Assembly: GCA_047621345.1 (NCBI GenBank)
Contig: JBLHLW010000067.1
Coordinates: forward strand, 1 to 20,536
Length of the DNA: 20,536 bases
Direction: 5' to 3'
Origin: Actimicrobium sp047621345
Lineage (GTDB): Bacteria; Pseudomonadota; Gammaproteobacteria; Burkholderiales; Burkholderiaceae_D
The notes beneath the pieces were generated by a model, which made no database searches, had not been told where the DNA came from, and worked only from the letters and a program-made list of their open reading frames with translations. A program made the translations under genes and the position numbers. Positions 7,371 through 15,333 of this stretch are shown piece after piece (the first letter of the stretch is position 1; each line of letters begins with the position of its first letter).

Positions 7371-8620
7371 TGATCGGTTTGATGAACTATTTGAAGACAG
7401 CAAAACCTCTGCTCGGTCGTGCTCTAGCTCCTGTACTGCTTGCCGTGTCATTTTTGGCGACCGCATCAATCGCGCAAGCAACGGCGCGCGTGCCATTGCT
7501 TCCGCAGTTGGCGAGTAGCCCGGATCCCGACTCGCAACTCATCGCCATCTACAAAGATCTGGGTGCCAACAACTTGCGCCAGGCCCAGTTGAGGGCCGAT
7601 GCGCTCGTGACTGCCTATCCCAACTTCCTCCTCGGGCAACTTGTACGTGGTGACTTGCTGATGATGCATACACGACCGGTTACCGGTCTGGGAACATCGT
7701 CAAAGGGCGATCGCGACAAACTGGAAGACTTGCGTGAAGAAGCGATGGTACGACTGAATTCGCTACGCGAACGACCTGACCCAGACTTGGTACCGCGTAC
7801 ATTGCTGAAGTTACGCGAAGATCAGCGATTTGCCCTCGTCGTCGATACCAAACGCTCCCGGCTATACGTGTACCAGAACCTCCGCGGCCAGATCAAGTTG
7901 ATGACCGACTACTACATTACGCAAGGCAAACTGGGGAGCAACAAGATCAAGGAAGGTGACCAAAAAACCCCTGTCGGCGTCTATTACATTACTGGTCGAC
8001 TGGGGCGTAATCGATTACCGGATTTCTATGGCGCTGGAGCGCTACCCATTAACTATCCGAACGAATGGGATCGCCTGAATGGGCGCAGTGGCTCCGGAAT
8101 TTGGTTACATGGCACGCCGTCCGACAGCTACAGTCGCCCACCGCTCGCTTCGGACGGCTGTGTGGTACTCACCAATCCCGACCTCATCAAACTGTTTCGT
8201 ACAGTCGATCCGGGCAAGACGCCTGTGATCATCAGCGAACAGGTAGAATTCGTCACCAGAAAAGCGCTGACCATCGAACGTGATGCTGCAAATGGCTTGC
8301 TGGACGAATGGCGCCGCGACCTTGAAAGTTTGAGTACCACGCGTTTCATGAACAACTACTCGGCGCAATTCAAATCGGCACTGGGCGAAGACCGCACAAC
8401 TTGGTCAGACAAGCATGTACAAACAATGGCTGGCATCAAGGATATGAGCATCACGCTCCAGGATGTGACGATATTCGCTTATCCGGGCCACAAGGGCTTG
8501 ATCGTGAGCACGTTCACGCAGGCGTCCACTCAGGGAAAGCGGCATACGTCGCAACGCAAACGCCAGTACTGGGCCAAGGAAGGCCGGAGCTGGAAAATTG
8601 TCTACGAAGGCATACTTTAA
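7370..8620 (+). CDS. L,D-transpeptidase (YkuD) family protein with C-terminal NTF2-like domain
   Basis: Predicted periplasmic enzyme acting on peptidoglycan, making 3-3 crosslinks, attaching proteins or cleaving such bonds. The 416 residues have a signal sequence or N-terminal anchor (about 15-37, ending AQA). A helical TPR-like stretch follows (about 50-100), then a YkuD domain (about 153-290) with RFALVVDTKRSRLYVY, a TPVGVYYITGR block and the catalytic pair His247 (WLHGTP) and Cys264 (SDGCVVLTN). The C-terminal 110 residues form an NTF2-like domain resembling that of the TPR protein upstream (Trp, paired Tyr, Phe and a final KI/LI strand align). The motif reads SDGC rather than the common SHGC, as in the YafK/Cds6-like branch. 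Translation is probably coupled to the upstream gene by TAATG. Whether it is a transferase or a hydrolase cannot be told from sequence. Confidence 0.9.
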   Translation: MIGLMNYLKTAKPLLGRALAPVLLAVSFLATASIAQATARVPLLPQLASSPDPDSQLIAIYKDLGANNLRQAQLRADALVTAYPNFLLGQLVRGDLLMMHTRPVTGLGTSSKGDRDKLEDLREEAMVRLNSLRERPDPDLVPRTLLKLREDQRFALVVDTKRSRLYVYQNLRGQIKLMTDYYITQGKLGSNKIKEGDQKTPVGVYYITGRLGRNRLPDFYGAGALPINYPNEWDRLNGRSGSGIWLHGTPSDSYSRPPLASDGCVVLTNPDLIKLFRTVDPGKTPVIISEQVEFVTRKALTIERDAANGLLDEWRRDLESLSTTRFMNNYSAQFKSALGEDRTTWSDKHVQTMAGIKDMSITLQDVTIFAYPGHKGLIVSTFTQASTQGKRHTSQRKRQYWAKEGRSWKIVYEGIL

Positions 8621-8630
8621 GGAAATTCAG

Positions 8631-9209
8631 ATGCACATTAAACGCAGACAAGTGACCGGCCTCATTGCTGCTCTGACGCTATCTGCCAGCGTCTTCGCCG
8701 TGAATGCCGCTGAAGCACCCAAGGTGCTTCTTAAGACCAGCATGGGTGACATCGTACTGGAACTCAACGCTGAGAAAGCGCCGATCTCTGTCGACAATTT
8801 CCTGAAATACGTCAAGAACGGTCACTACAAAGGCACCATTTTCCACCGCGTCATTGACGGCTTCATGATTCAGGGCGGCGGCTTCGACAAGAATATGAAT
8901 CAGAAGCCATCGAGTGCACCGATCAAGAACGAAGGCAGCAACGGCCTGAAGAACAACGCCTATTCGGTAGCAATGGCACGCACTGGCGACCCGGATTCGG
9001 CGACTGCGCAATTTTTTATCAACGTAAACAACAATGGCATGCTCGACTACCCAGGTCGTGACGGCTACGGTTACGCCGTATTCGGCAAGGTCGTTAAAGG
9101 ACAGGACGTGGTCGACAAGATCCGCGGCGTCCCAACCAAAGATGCGGCGATGTATCAGAACGTACCGCAAACACCCATCGTGATCGAAAGTGCGACGCTG
9201 ATCCAATAA
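8631..9209 (+). CDS. ppiA: Periplasmic peptidyl-prolyl cis-trans isomerase, cyclophilin type (PpiA)
   Basis: Catalyses proline isomerisation during folding of exported proteins. The 192 residues begin with a signal peptide (MHIKRR, then LIAALTLSASVFA, cleavage around VNAA, residues 26-27). The cyclophilin core follows with the active-site segment FHRVIDGFMIQGGGF (residues 71-85), AQFFIN and the FGKVV strand. The ATG at 8631 is chosen because AAGGAAA at 8619-8625, overlapping the stop of the transpeptidase gene, is a strong Shine-Dalgarno. An in-frame start at 8598 would add residues ahead of the signal peptide. It is a close paralogue of the next gene, roughly 60 percent identical by eye, and differs mainly in having the export signal. 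Confidence 0.95.
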   Translation: MHIKRRQVTGLIAALTLSASVFAVNAAEAPKVLLKTSMGDIVLELNAEKAPISVDNFLKYVKNGHYKGTIFHRVIDGFMIQGGGFDKNMNQKPSSAPIKNEGSNGLKNNAYSVAMARTGDPDSATAQFFINVNNNGMLDYPGRDGYGYAVFGKVVKGQDVVDKIRGVPTKDAAMYQNVPQTPIVIESATLIQ

Positions 9210-9255
9210 GCGCACTGATCTCCATTCACCCATTCAGACCACAAAGAGGTAATCC

Positions 9256-9744
9256 ATGGCAGTCATCATCACCACCAACCACGGCGACATCAAACTTGAA
9301 CTCGATGCAGAAAAAGCACCGAAGACTGTTGAAAATTTTCTTGCCTATGTTAATGCAGGTCATTACTCGAACACGATTTTCCATCGCGTCATCGATGGCT
9401 TCATGATTCAAGGCGGCGGCTTCGAGCCAGGTATGAAACAGAAATCAACCAATGCACCCGTCGAGAACGAAGCCAAGAACGGCCTGAAAAATGTTGAGTA
9501 CAGTGTCGCAATGGCGCGTACTTCAGACCCGCATTCTGCATCGGCGCAATTTTTTATTAACATCAAGAACAACAGCTTTCTCGACTATCCGGGCCAGGAC
9601 GGCTGGGGTTACTGCGTATTCGGCAAAGTAGTTGAAGGCGCTGATGTTGTCGACAAGATCAAGGCCGTCAAGACCAGCCGCTCGGGCATGTCTGCCGATG
9701 TCCCTGTCGAAGATGTCGTGATCGAAAAAGTCACCGTGGTCTGA
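9256..9744 (+). CDS. ppiB: Cytoplasmic peptidyl-prolyl cis-trans isomerase, cyclophilin type (PpiB)
   Basis: Cytoplasmic cyclophilin of 162 residues without a signal peptide; standard length for bacterial PpiB. The catalytic stretch FHRVIDGFMIQGGGF is at residues 42-56, with SAQFFINIKNN and GWGYCVFGKVV downstream; the tryptophan of GWGY is Tyr in the periplasmic copy. The start is supported by AGAGGT eight bases upstream. The gap from ppiA is only 46 bases and the two cores align without gaps, so the pair arose by tandem duplication at some point. Co-transcription with the envelope genes is likely from spacing. Confidence 0.96.
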   Translation: MAVIITTNHGDIKLELDAEKAPKTVENFLAYVNAGHYSNTIFHRVIDGFMIQGGGFEPGMKQKSTNAPVENEAKNGLKNVEYSVAMARTSDPHSASAQFFINIKNNSFLDYPGQDGWGYCVFGKVVEGADVVDKIKAVKTSRSGMSADVPVEDVVIEKVTVV

Positions 9745-9760
9745 TGCTTCGTTGCAAGGC

Positions 9761-10564
9761 ATGACCACCACTGACACAGTGAACGAAGCGCAACCGGACA
9801 TGGTTGCGCTTTTTGTTTCCGACATCCATTTGAAAGAGTCGATGCCCGCGACCAGCGCGGCCTTCATCAACTTCCTGCAACGCCACGCCAAGCGTGCAAA
9901 ACAACTCTATCTGTTGGGTGACCTGTTCGAATACTGGGCGGGCGATGATGACATCGCGTCGCCACTGCACCAACGCATCGTGACCGAACTGCGCGCCCTG
10001 AGCGATGGCGGCACCGCGTTATTCTGGATGGCAGGCAACCGCGACTTCCTGATAGGACCCGTCTTTGCGAGCGCCACGGGCATGACCCTACTAACTGATG
10101 GCAGCGTCGTCCATGTGGCCCGTCAACGCATCGTGCTAGTTCATGGCGATGCGCAGTGTACAGATGACGTCGGCTATATCGCGTTCCGCAATCAGGTCAG
10201 GCAAACGCAGTGGCAACAAGAATTTCTGGCAATGCCGCTAGCGCGCCGCAAGGCCATCATTGCAGGCATGCGCACACAAAGTCGCGATGCACAAAGCACG
10301 AAAAGTGACGACATCATGGACGTTAATCAAGCTGCCATCGATGCGCTGTTCGCGGCAACCGAGACCACCTTAATGATCCATGGCCACACACACCGTCCCG
10401 CCACGCATGTCGCGGCAAATGGACGGACCCGGTATGTGCTGCCGGACTGGGATTGTGACACCACGCCTGAACGCGGTGGCTGGCTGGGTATCGATGCTAA
10501 CGGCCAATTGCGGCGTTACGACATCGACGGCAAGGAGTCCGGCTTTAATCGAACTGCTGCTTGA
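9761..10564 (+). CDS. lpxH: UDP-2,3-diacylglucosamine diphosphatase (LpxH)
   Basis: Hydrolyses UDP-2,3-diacylglucosamine to lipid X and UMP, the fourth step of lipid A synthesis, at the inner face of the cytoplasmic membrane. The 267 residues show the calcineurin-like metallophosphoesterase motifs in order: FVSDIHL (18-24), GDLFEYWAGDDD (53-64), GNRDF (92-96), VHGDAQCTDD, and HGHTHRP near the C-terminal end, plus the family-specific MDVNQ. The start is uncertain. ATG 9761 is used; the ATG at 9800 (MVALFVSDIHL) would match the usual short family N-terminus, and a TTG at 9752 is also in frame. None has a well-spaced Shine-Dalgarno. It lies 16 bases after ppiB. Its last 20 bases overlap the 3' end of the convergent yceH gene. 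Confidence 0.95.
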   Translation: MTTTDTVNEAQPDMVALFVSDIHLKESMPATSAAFINFLQRHAKRAKQLYLLGDLFEYWAGDDDIASPLHQRIVTELRALSDGGTALFWMAGNRDFLIGPVFASATGMTLLTDGSVVHVARQRIVLVHGDAQCTDDVGYIAFRNQVRQTQWQQEFLAMPLARRKAIIAGMRTQSRDAQSTKSDDIMDVNQAAIDALFAATETTLMIHGHTHRPATHVAANGRTRYVLPDWDCDTTPERGGWLGIDANGQLRRYDIDGKESGFNRTAA

Positions 10565-11201
10565 AGAGCGCGAACTGCGCCGACAACGCATCCAACCCAG
10601 TACGTAACTGGGCAACTTCGGCTTCCAGTTGCGTTACCCGGTCAGTGCCGCCCTCAGCTCGGACCTTGCCGGAAAAAACGCTGGCGATTTCTTGTTGCTC
10701 GACAAAAGCTTCCCCCGCCAACAGCTGGGCATACCGTCCACGCGCCAGCTTTGCCACCAGCGGCGGGTACTTGTCGATCAAAAATTGCAGACACGCTTCG
10801 ATCTGTTCAATCGAAGCGAACGCGTGCATGCGTTCGCAGCGCGCACGCAGCTCGCCGGCAGTTTGTATGCCACGCAGCATTAGTATCGTGAGTACGGCCA
10901 ACTTGTCCGCCTCCAGTGTCCACTTGATGCGCATCCGATGTTCAAATTTGGCAACGCGTGCACCGGCCTGACTGACTTCAGCAACCAGCTTACGCTGCAT
11001 CAACCGCTGCAGGACCTCATGCACGGCGGCATCAGTGAGCGTCATCACAGGATCACGACTTGATAACTGATTACAGCCGTTTGTCAGTGCATTGAGGGAA
11101 AGCGGATAGGCATCCGGTGTCAGCGCTTCCTTCTCGGAGAGAACAGCGAGCACACGGATTTCAAGTTGATCAAGAACGTACTGCTGATCTTCGGATGTCA
11201 T
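10545..11201 (-). CDS. yceH: YceH family (DUF480) protein
   Basis: Conserved proteobacterial protein with no firmly established function. The 218 residues open with the family pattern QLEIRVLAVLSEKEALTPDAYPLS (split here as LEIRVLAVLSEKE and TPDAYPLSLNAL) and NGCNQLSSRDPVM. The fold is two winged-helix-like units, the second containing RMRIKW and LTILMLRG-QTAGELR. A C-terminal coiled coil follows (QLEAEVAQLRTGLDALSAQF, about residues 190-215). A good Shine-Dalgarno GGGAG lies upstream of the ATG. It follows cysE by 12 bases on the same strand, so the two are probably co-transcribed. Its 3' end overlaps the lpxH 3' end by 20 bases with no room for a terminator. Confidence 0.92.
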   Translation of the reverse strand: MTSEDQQYVLDQLEIRVLAVLSEKEALTPDAYPLSLNALTNGCNQLSSRDPVMTLTDAAVHEVLQRLMQRKLVAEVSQAGARVAKFEHRMRIKWTLEADKLAVLTILMLRGIQTAGELRARCERMHAFASIEQIEACLQFLIDKYPPLVAKLARGRYAQLLAGEAFVEQQEIASVFSGKVRAEGGTDRVTQLEAEVAQLRTGLDALSAQFALFKQQFD

Positions 11202-11213
11202 AACCGGCTCCCT

Positions 11214-11963
11214 TTATTCGACCAGACGATTTAATGATGCAGGATCGAACTTGTCGAGTCCGGCCATGGTTTCGCAACCGATATCTGCGCATTTAAGTGC
11301 CGCGAGGATCTTGCTGATCTGGAGCTCCTGCGCAGCGGCGTTATCAATGAGGCCGTGCAACGCTTTCGACAGCGGATCATCCCCATTAGGTGAAACACCA
11401 TAAGCTGCAAACAGACGCGCCGCAGCGTCTTCCTGCGGACTGCGTTCCTTCTTGTGAATAATACGCGCCGGATTACCGACCGCCGTTGCACCGGGCGGCA
11501 CTTCCTTAACCACTACCGCATTCGACCCAACTTTGGCCCCGTCCCCCACCGTAAAGCCGCCGAGTACTTGTGCCCCGGCACCGATGATCACGCCCACGCC
11601 CAGCGTCGGGTGGCGCTTGGCGCCCTTGTTGAGCGATGTCCCTCCCAGCGTGACTCCCTGATAGATGGTGCAACCATCACCAACGTCAGCGGTCTCGCCA
11701 ATGACGACACCGAAACCGTGGTCGATGAAAACCCGCCGACCAATGGTGGCGCCAGGGTGGATTTCAATACCGGTCAATATGCGTGCCAAGTAGGCAATGA
11801 AGCGGCCGAACCACTTCAATTGATGCTCCCAACACCAACCGGCAGCCCGATGCAAGATGATCGCGTGCAGACCGGGATAGCAGGTCAGCACTTCCCACGC
11901 ATTGCGCGCGGCAGGGTCACGATCGATGATGCTGGCGATGTCTTCACGGAGGCGACTGAACAT
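11214..11963 (-). CDS. cysE: Serine O-acetyltransferase (CysE)
   Basis: Transfers acetyl from acetyl-CoA to serine, giving O-acetylserine for cysteine synthesis. The 249-residue protein has a short helical N-terminal domain (EVLTCYPGLHAI) and a left-handed beta-helix of hexapeptide repeats from about residue 66. This includes IDHGFGVVIGET with the probable catalytic His82, VTLGGTSLNKGAKRHPTLG, and the end cap AVGNPARI. A C-terminal tail follows (about 180-249), as in the short EpsC-like serine acetyltransferases. No Shine-Dalgarno is seen before the ATG, but the start MFSRLREDI fits relatives. It is 254 bases from rlmB, across a spacer with a dispersed-type repeat, and so likely has its own promoter; I could not place one with confidence. 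Confidence 0.96.
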   Translation of the reverse strand: MFSRLREDIASIIDRDPAARNAWEVLTCYPGLHAIILHRAAGWCWEHQLKWFGRFIAYLARILTGIEIHPGATIGRRVFIDHGFGVVIGETADVGDGCTIYQGVTLGGTSLNKGAKRHPTLGVGVIIGAGAQVLGGFTVGDGAKVGSNAVVVKEVPPGATAVGNPARIIHKKERSPQEDAAARLFAAYGVSPNGDDPLSKALHGLIDNAAAQELQISKILAALKCADIGCETMAGLDKFDPASLNRLVE

Positions 11964-12110
11964 GGATGGCTTGTATTTTTGAGAGGGATCGATATGGTAA
12001 CTGCTCCGGCACGATTCCGCGACGGGGTCGGAAATAGCCGCGTGGACAGCGCAAAATCATCGTGCACGCATTAGCTTATCGCCGGAAGAACGGCATGGAG
12101 TGACAACTAC

Positions 12111-12167
12111 AGGTCGCGCGCGAGGGCACAATAGACTGTGCCCACCCTACAAGCAAGTTCGCGACCT
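12111..12167. repeat. GTAGGGTGGGCA-type dispersed repeat with nested inverted arms
   Basis: Between rlmB and cysE. Outer arms AGGTCGCG (12111-12118) and CGCGACCT (12160-12167) are exact inverted repeats. Inside lies a 7-bp hairpin GGGCACA / TGTGCCC (12124-12130, 12137-12143) with a six-base loop. On the minus strand the core reads CTTGTAGGGTGGGCACAG, resembling short intergenic repeats known in many proteobacterial genomes. No T-run follows on either strand, so it is not an obvious terminator. Confidence 0.6.
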
Positions 12168-12217
12168 GGCAAGAAGCATGAACCGCCGACTTCAGATCGT
12201 GCCCACCAGCCAGAGAA

Positions 12218-12955
12218 TTAGCCCTTGACCAGACGCTGACGGCGCGCTTCAAACAGACAGACGCCGGAGGCAACCGAGACATTGAGACTTTCAACCGCAC
12301 CGAACATCGGGATATGCACCAGAAAATCACATGTCTCCGTCGTCAACCGGCGCATGCCCTCGCCTTCAGAACCCATGATCAGGGCAGTCGGTCCGGTGAA
12401 GTCACCCTGATACAGCGTCTGCTCAGCATCTTCGGTCGTACCGATGAGCCAGATGCCGCGATCTTTTAGGTCGCGCAGCGTGCGTGCCAGATTAGTGACC
12501 GTAATGTAGGGAACACTTTCGGCTGCACCACTGGCGACCTTGGCGGCAGTAGCGTTGAGACCGACAGCACGATCCTTCGGTGCAATGACCGCATGCGCAC
12601 CAGCCCCATCGGCGACCCGCAAGCAGGCGCCCAGGTTATGTGGATCAGTGATGCCGTCAAGGACCAACAACAGCGGTGGCCCATCGACCGCATCCAGCAA
12701 TTCATCGAGATTGCGTGCCAGCGAGACTTCACCGGCTTTGGCGACCACACCCTGATGCCGACGCGTGCCGACCATGTTCGACAATCGCTGATCGTCGGCC
12801 TGAATCACGCGCACTTTGACCGCAGCGGCGGCTTTCAACATGTCTTTCATGCGCTGATCGTGGCGCGCCGTATCGACATAAATTTCTTCGACAGTCGAGG
12901 CTTCGTGGCGCAAGCGCGCGGTCACGGCATGGAAGCCGAATATCATTTTGCTCAT
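12218..12955 (-). CDS. rlmB: 23S rRNA (guanosine(2251)-2'-O)-methyltransferase (RlmB)
   Basis: Methylates the 2'-OH of G2251 in the peptidyl-transferase loop of 23S rRNA using S-adenosylmethionine. The 245 residues have an N-terminal substrate-binding domain (IFGFHAVTARLR, RRHQGVVA) and the SpoU/TrmH trefoil-knot domain. SpoU motif 1 is DGITDPHNLGACLR (100-113), motif 2 is IMGSEGEGMRR (193-203), and motif 3 is IPMFGAVESLNVSVASG (215-231). Length matches E. coli RlmB (243). Only five bases separate it from the rnr stop, so it is translated from the same mRNA. The upstream AAGAA is a weak Shine-Dalgarno. Confidence 0.96.
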   Translation of the reverse strand: MSKMIFGFHAVTARLRHEASTVEEIYVDTARHDQRMKDMLKAAAAVKVRVIQADDQRLSNMVGTRRHQGVVAKAGEVSLARNLDELLDAVDGPPLLLVLDGITDPHNLGACLRVADGAGAHAVIAPKDRAVGLNATAAKVASGAAESVPYITVTNLARTLRDLKDRGIWLIGTTEDAEQTLYQGDFTGPTALIMGSEGEGMRRLTTETCDFLVHIPMFGAVESLNVSVASGVCLFEARRQRLVKG

Positions 12956-12960
12956 GGTTC

Positions 12961-15333
12961 TTATCGTTTCTTCTTGCCTGCTTTTGGATACGCTTTAGGC
13001 GCACGCGAGCGGTCTGCTGGTGAGGTGGAGGAGTTGCGGCGACCGGCTGGATCGCTGTCCTGATGTTCTTCTTCGGCGCGCCGGGACTCATTTTTGAGTA
13101 CCGTCTTGATACCCGGCTCGGTGACTAATTTCAGGTCGATTTTGCGCGCATCAAGATCGACGCGGGCGACCTGCACGGTCACCCGATCCGTCAACTGGTA
13201 ACGAATACCACTGCGTTCACCGCGCAATTCGTGACGGGCTTCGTCGAACTGGAAGTAATCGGCGCCAAGATCGGTGACATGCACCAGACCTTCAATGAAC
13301 AGCGCGTCGAGCTGCACAAAAATACCGAACGTGGCGACCCCGCAAATCGTGCCGGTAAATTCTTCGCCCAGCTTGTCGCGAATAAAGTAGCACTTGAGCC
13401 AGGCTTCAACATCCCGCGAGGCTTCATCGGCACGCCGCTCGTTTGCCGAGCAATGCACACCCAACGCATCCCAGACGGTCAGGTCAGCAGCGTTCTTTTG
13501 CTTGCCTTCAGCCTTGTCCTTGACGGCTTGCTTGCGCGCGGCATTCGACACCGTCGTGTTGAGGACTGTGGTGTCGATACCTTTTGGCTCATAACGCTTA
13601 CCGAGCAGTATCGCCTTGATAGCGCGATGCGTCAGCAAATCCGGGTAACGCCGAATCGGGCTGGTGAAATGCGCGTAGGCTTCGTAAGACAAACCAAAGT
13701 GACCGATATTCTCCGGGCTATAGACCGCTTGCTGCATTGAGCGCAACAGCATTGTCTGCAGCAGCGTCGCGTCAGGACGCGCCTTAATCTTCGGCATCAG
13801 CTCGGCATAATCGGATGCAGACGGCTTGTCGCCACCGCCAAGATGCAAACCAACCTGCTTGAGGAAGGTACGAACCTGATTGAGTTTTTCTTTGGTTGGC
13901 GTCGCATGGATACGGTACAGACTTGGCTGCTTGTGGCGTTCAAGGATGTCGGCCGCACAAACGTTGGCGGCCAACATGCACTCCTCGATCAGCTTGTGCG
14001 CATCGTTGCGGGTACGCGGCAGGATCGATTCGATCTTGCCGTTGGCATTGGAGACGATGTAGGTTTCGGTGGTCTCAAAATCAATCGCACCGCGCAGATG
14101 GCGCGCCTTGAGCAACGCGTGATAGACCGCATGCAAGTTCAGCAAATGCGGTACTAGCGCAGGTCGCTTGGCTGCATCGGTGCCCTTGGTATTAGCAAGA
14201 ATAACGGCAACTTCATCGTAGGTCAGACGCGCTGCCGAATGGATCACGGCAGGATAAAACTGATAGGCCTTGATCTCGCCCTTGGCCGTAATCACTGCAT
14301 CGCAGACCAACGTCAGGCGATCAACACCCGGGTTGAGTGAACACAAACCATTAGAGAGTTTTTCCGGCAGCATCGGAATCACCCGGCGCGGAAAATAGAC
14401 CGACGTACTGCGTTCAAGCGCATCGACATCCAAAGGCTCGTTCGGCTTGACGTAATGGCTAACGTCGGCAATGGCGACGATCAGACGAAAACCATCGGCG
14501 CGACCAATCTTGATCGGTTCGCAGTAGACCGCATCATCAAAGTCGCGCGCATCAGCACCATCGATCGTGACCAGTGGTACGTCGCGCAAATCGACGCGAT
14601 CAGCAAGATCACTTGCACGCACTTCGCCCGGCAATTTTGCGGCCGCTTTTTGCGCTGCGTCAGAAAAAATATGCGGCACGCCAAACTTGCGCACAGCAAT
14701 TTCAATTTCCATACCGGGGTCATCGATCTCGCCGAGTACTTCGACAATACGCCCGACAGGTTGCTTGAAGCGTGATGGCTGCTCGGTCAGTTGAACACTG
14801 ACGACCTGGCCAGTCTTGGCCTGACCAGGTGAACCGGATAGCGCAATATCCTGCCCAATGCGCTGGTCTTCAGGAGCGACCAACCAGACCCCATTTTCAT
14901 TGAGCAAACGGCCAATGACATGGGTGTTGGCACGCGATACAACTTCGACGATGGTGCCTTCCGGGCGACCGCGGCGGTCGGTGCCGACGATACGCGCCTT
15001 GACGCGGTCACCATGCAGTACTTTCTGCATCTCTTTTTCAGACAGAAACAGATCGTCCCCGCCATCATCGGGCACCAGGAAACCAAAGCCTTCACGATGA
15101 CTGTTGACGCGACCATCGATGAAGCCAGCGTTACTGGAGAGTTGGTAGATACCGTCGTTATCGGGTTTGATCTGACCGTCGCGCTCCATGGCATTGAGGC
15201 GTCGCATCAGCACGTCAATTTCATCGCCCTGTACGTTCAGGGCAGCAGCAATCGCCTCTGAGTTAAGCGCGTCGGTTGACGTACGCAGTATGCCGAGAAT
15301 TTCCTCGCGGCTGGGAATAGTGTATTGGCTCAA
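12961..15333 (-). CDS. rnr: Ribonuclease R (Rnr)
   Basis: Processive 3'-5' exoribonuclease that degrades structured RNA, including rRNA and mRNA fragments. The 790 residues show an N-terminal winged helix (TIPSREEILGIL to QIKPDNDGIYQL), cold-shock OB domains (about 70-230; GFGFLVPDDGGDDLFL), the RNB catalytic domain and an S1 domain (about 650-735; GIFVQLDALFIEGLVHV). The catalytic aspartates are D258, D264, D266 and D267, with the spacing of E. coli D272/278/280/281. A basic C-terminal tail ends KAGKKKR. The start is a TTG codon: a stop lies five codons upstream, the next Met is residue 43, and the winged helix needs the upstream part. No Shine-Dalgarno is visible. It is the first gene of rnr-rlmB. 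Confidence 0.96.
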   Translation of the reverse strand: MSQYTIPSREEILGILRTSTDALNSEAIAAALNVQGDEIDVLMRRLNAMERDGQIKPDNDGIYQLSSNAGFIDGRVNSHREGFGFLVPDDGGDDLFLSEKEMQKVLHGDRVKARIVGTDRRGRPEGTIVEVVSRANTHVIGRLLNENGVWLVAPEDQRIGQDIALSGSPGQAKTGQVVSVQLTEQPSRFKQPVGRIVEVLGEIDDPGMEIEIAVRKFGVPHIFSDAAQKAAAKLPGEVRASDLADRVDLRDVPLVTIDGADARDFDDAVYCEPIKIGRADGFRLIVAIADVSHYVKPNEPLDVDALERSTSVYFPRRVIPMLPEKLSNGLCSLNPGVDRLTLVCDAVITAKGEIKAYQFYPAVIHSAARLTYDEVAVILANTKGTDAAKRPALVPHLLNLHAVYHALLKARHLRGAIDFETTETYIVSNANGKIESILPRTRNDAHKLIEECMLAANVCAADILERHKQPSLYRIHATPTKEKLNQVRTFLKQVGLHLGGGDKPSASDYAELMPKIKARPDATLLQTMLLRSMQQAVYSPENIGHFGLSYEAYAHFTSPIRRYPDLLTHRAIKAILLGKRYEPKGIDTTVLNTTVSNAARKQAVKDKAEGKQKNAADLTVWDALGVHCSANERRADEASRDVEAWLKCYFIRDKLGEEFTGTICGVATFGIFVQLDALFIEGLVHVTDLGADYFQFDEARHELRGERSGIRYQLTDRVTVQVARVDLDARKIDLKLVTEPGIKTVLKNESRRAEEEHQDSDPAGRRNSSTSPADRSRAPKAYPKAGKKKR

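Noticed and set aside
6555..7496. Long antisense ORF (313 codons) across the TPR and transpeptidase genes
   Set aside because: It is a shadow of the low-complexity Ala/Pro/Lys linker; the product is Cys/Arg/Phe-rich with no domain, and the plus strand encodes a signal peptide and recognisable domains.
8598..8630. Extended start for the periplasmic cyclophilin
   Set aside because: It would place residues in front of a clean signal peptide and ignore the AAGGAAA site directly before the ATG at 8631.
11454..12074. Plus-strand ORF opposite cysE
   Set aside because: It is a frame shadow of cysE with no signal, domain or ribosome-binding site; CysE is unambiguous on the other strand.
12111..12167. 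Intrinsic terminator for rnr-rlmB
   Set aside because: The hairpins are good but no T-run follows on the minus strand.
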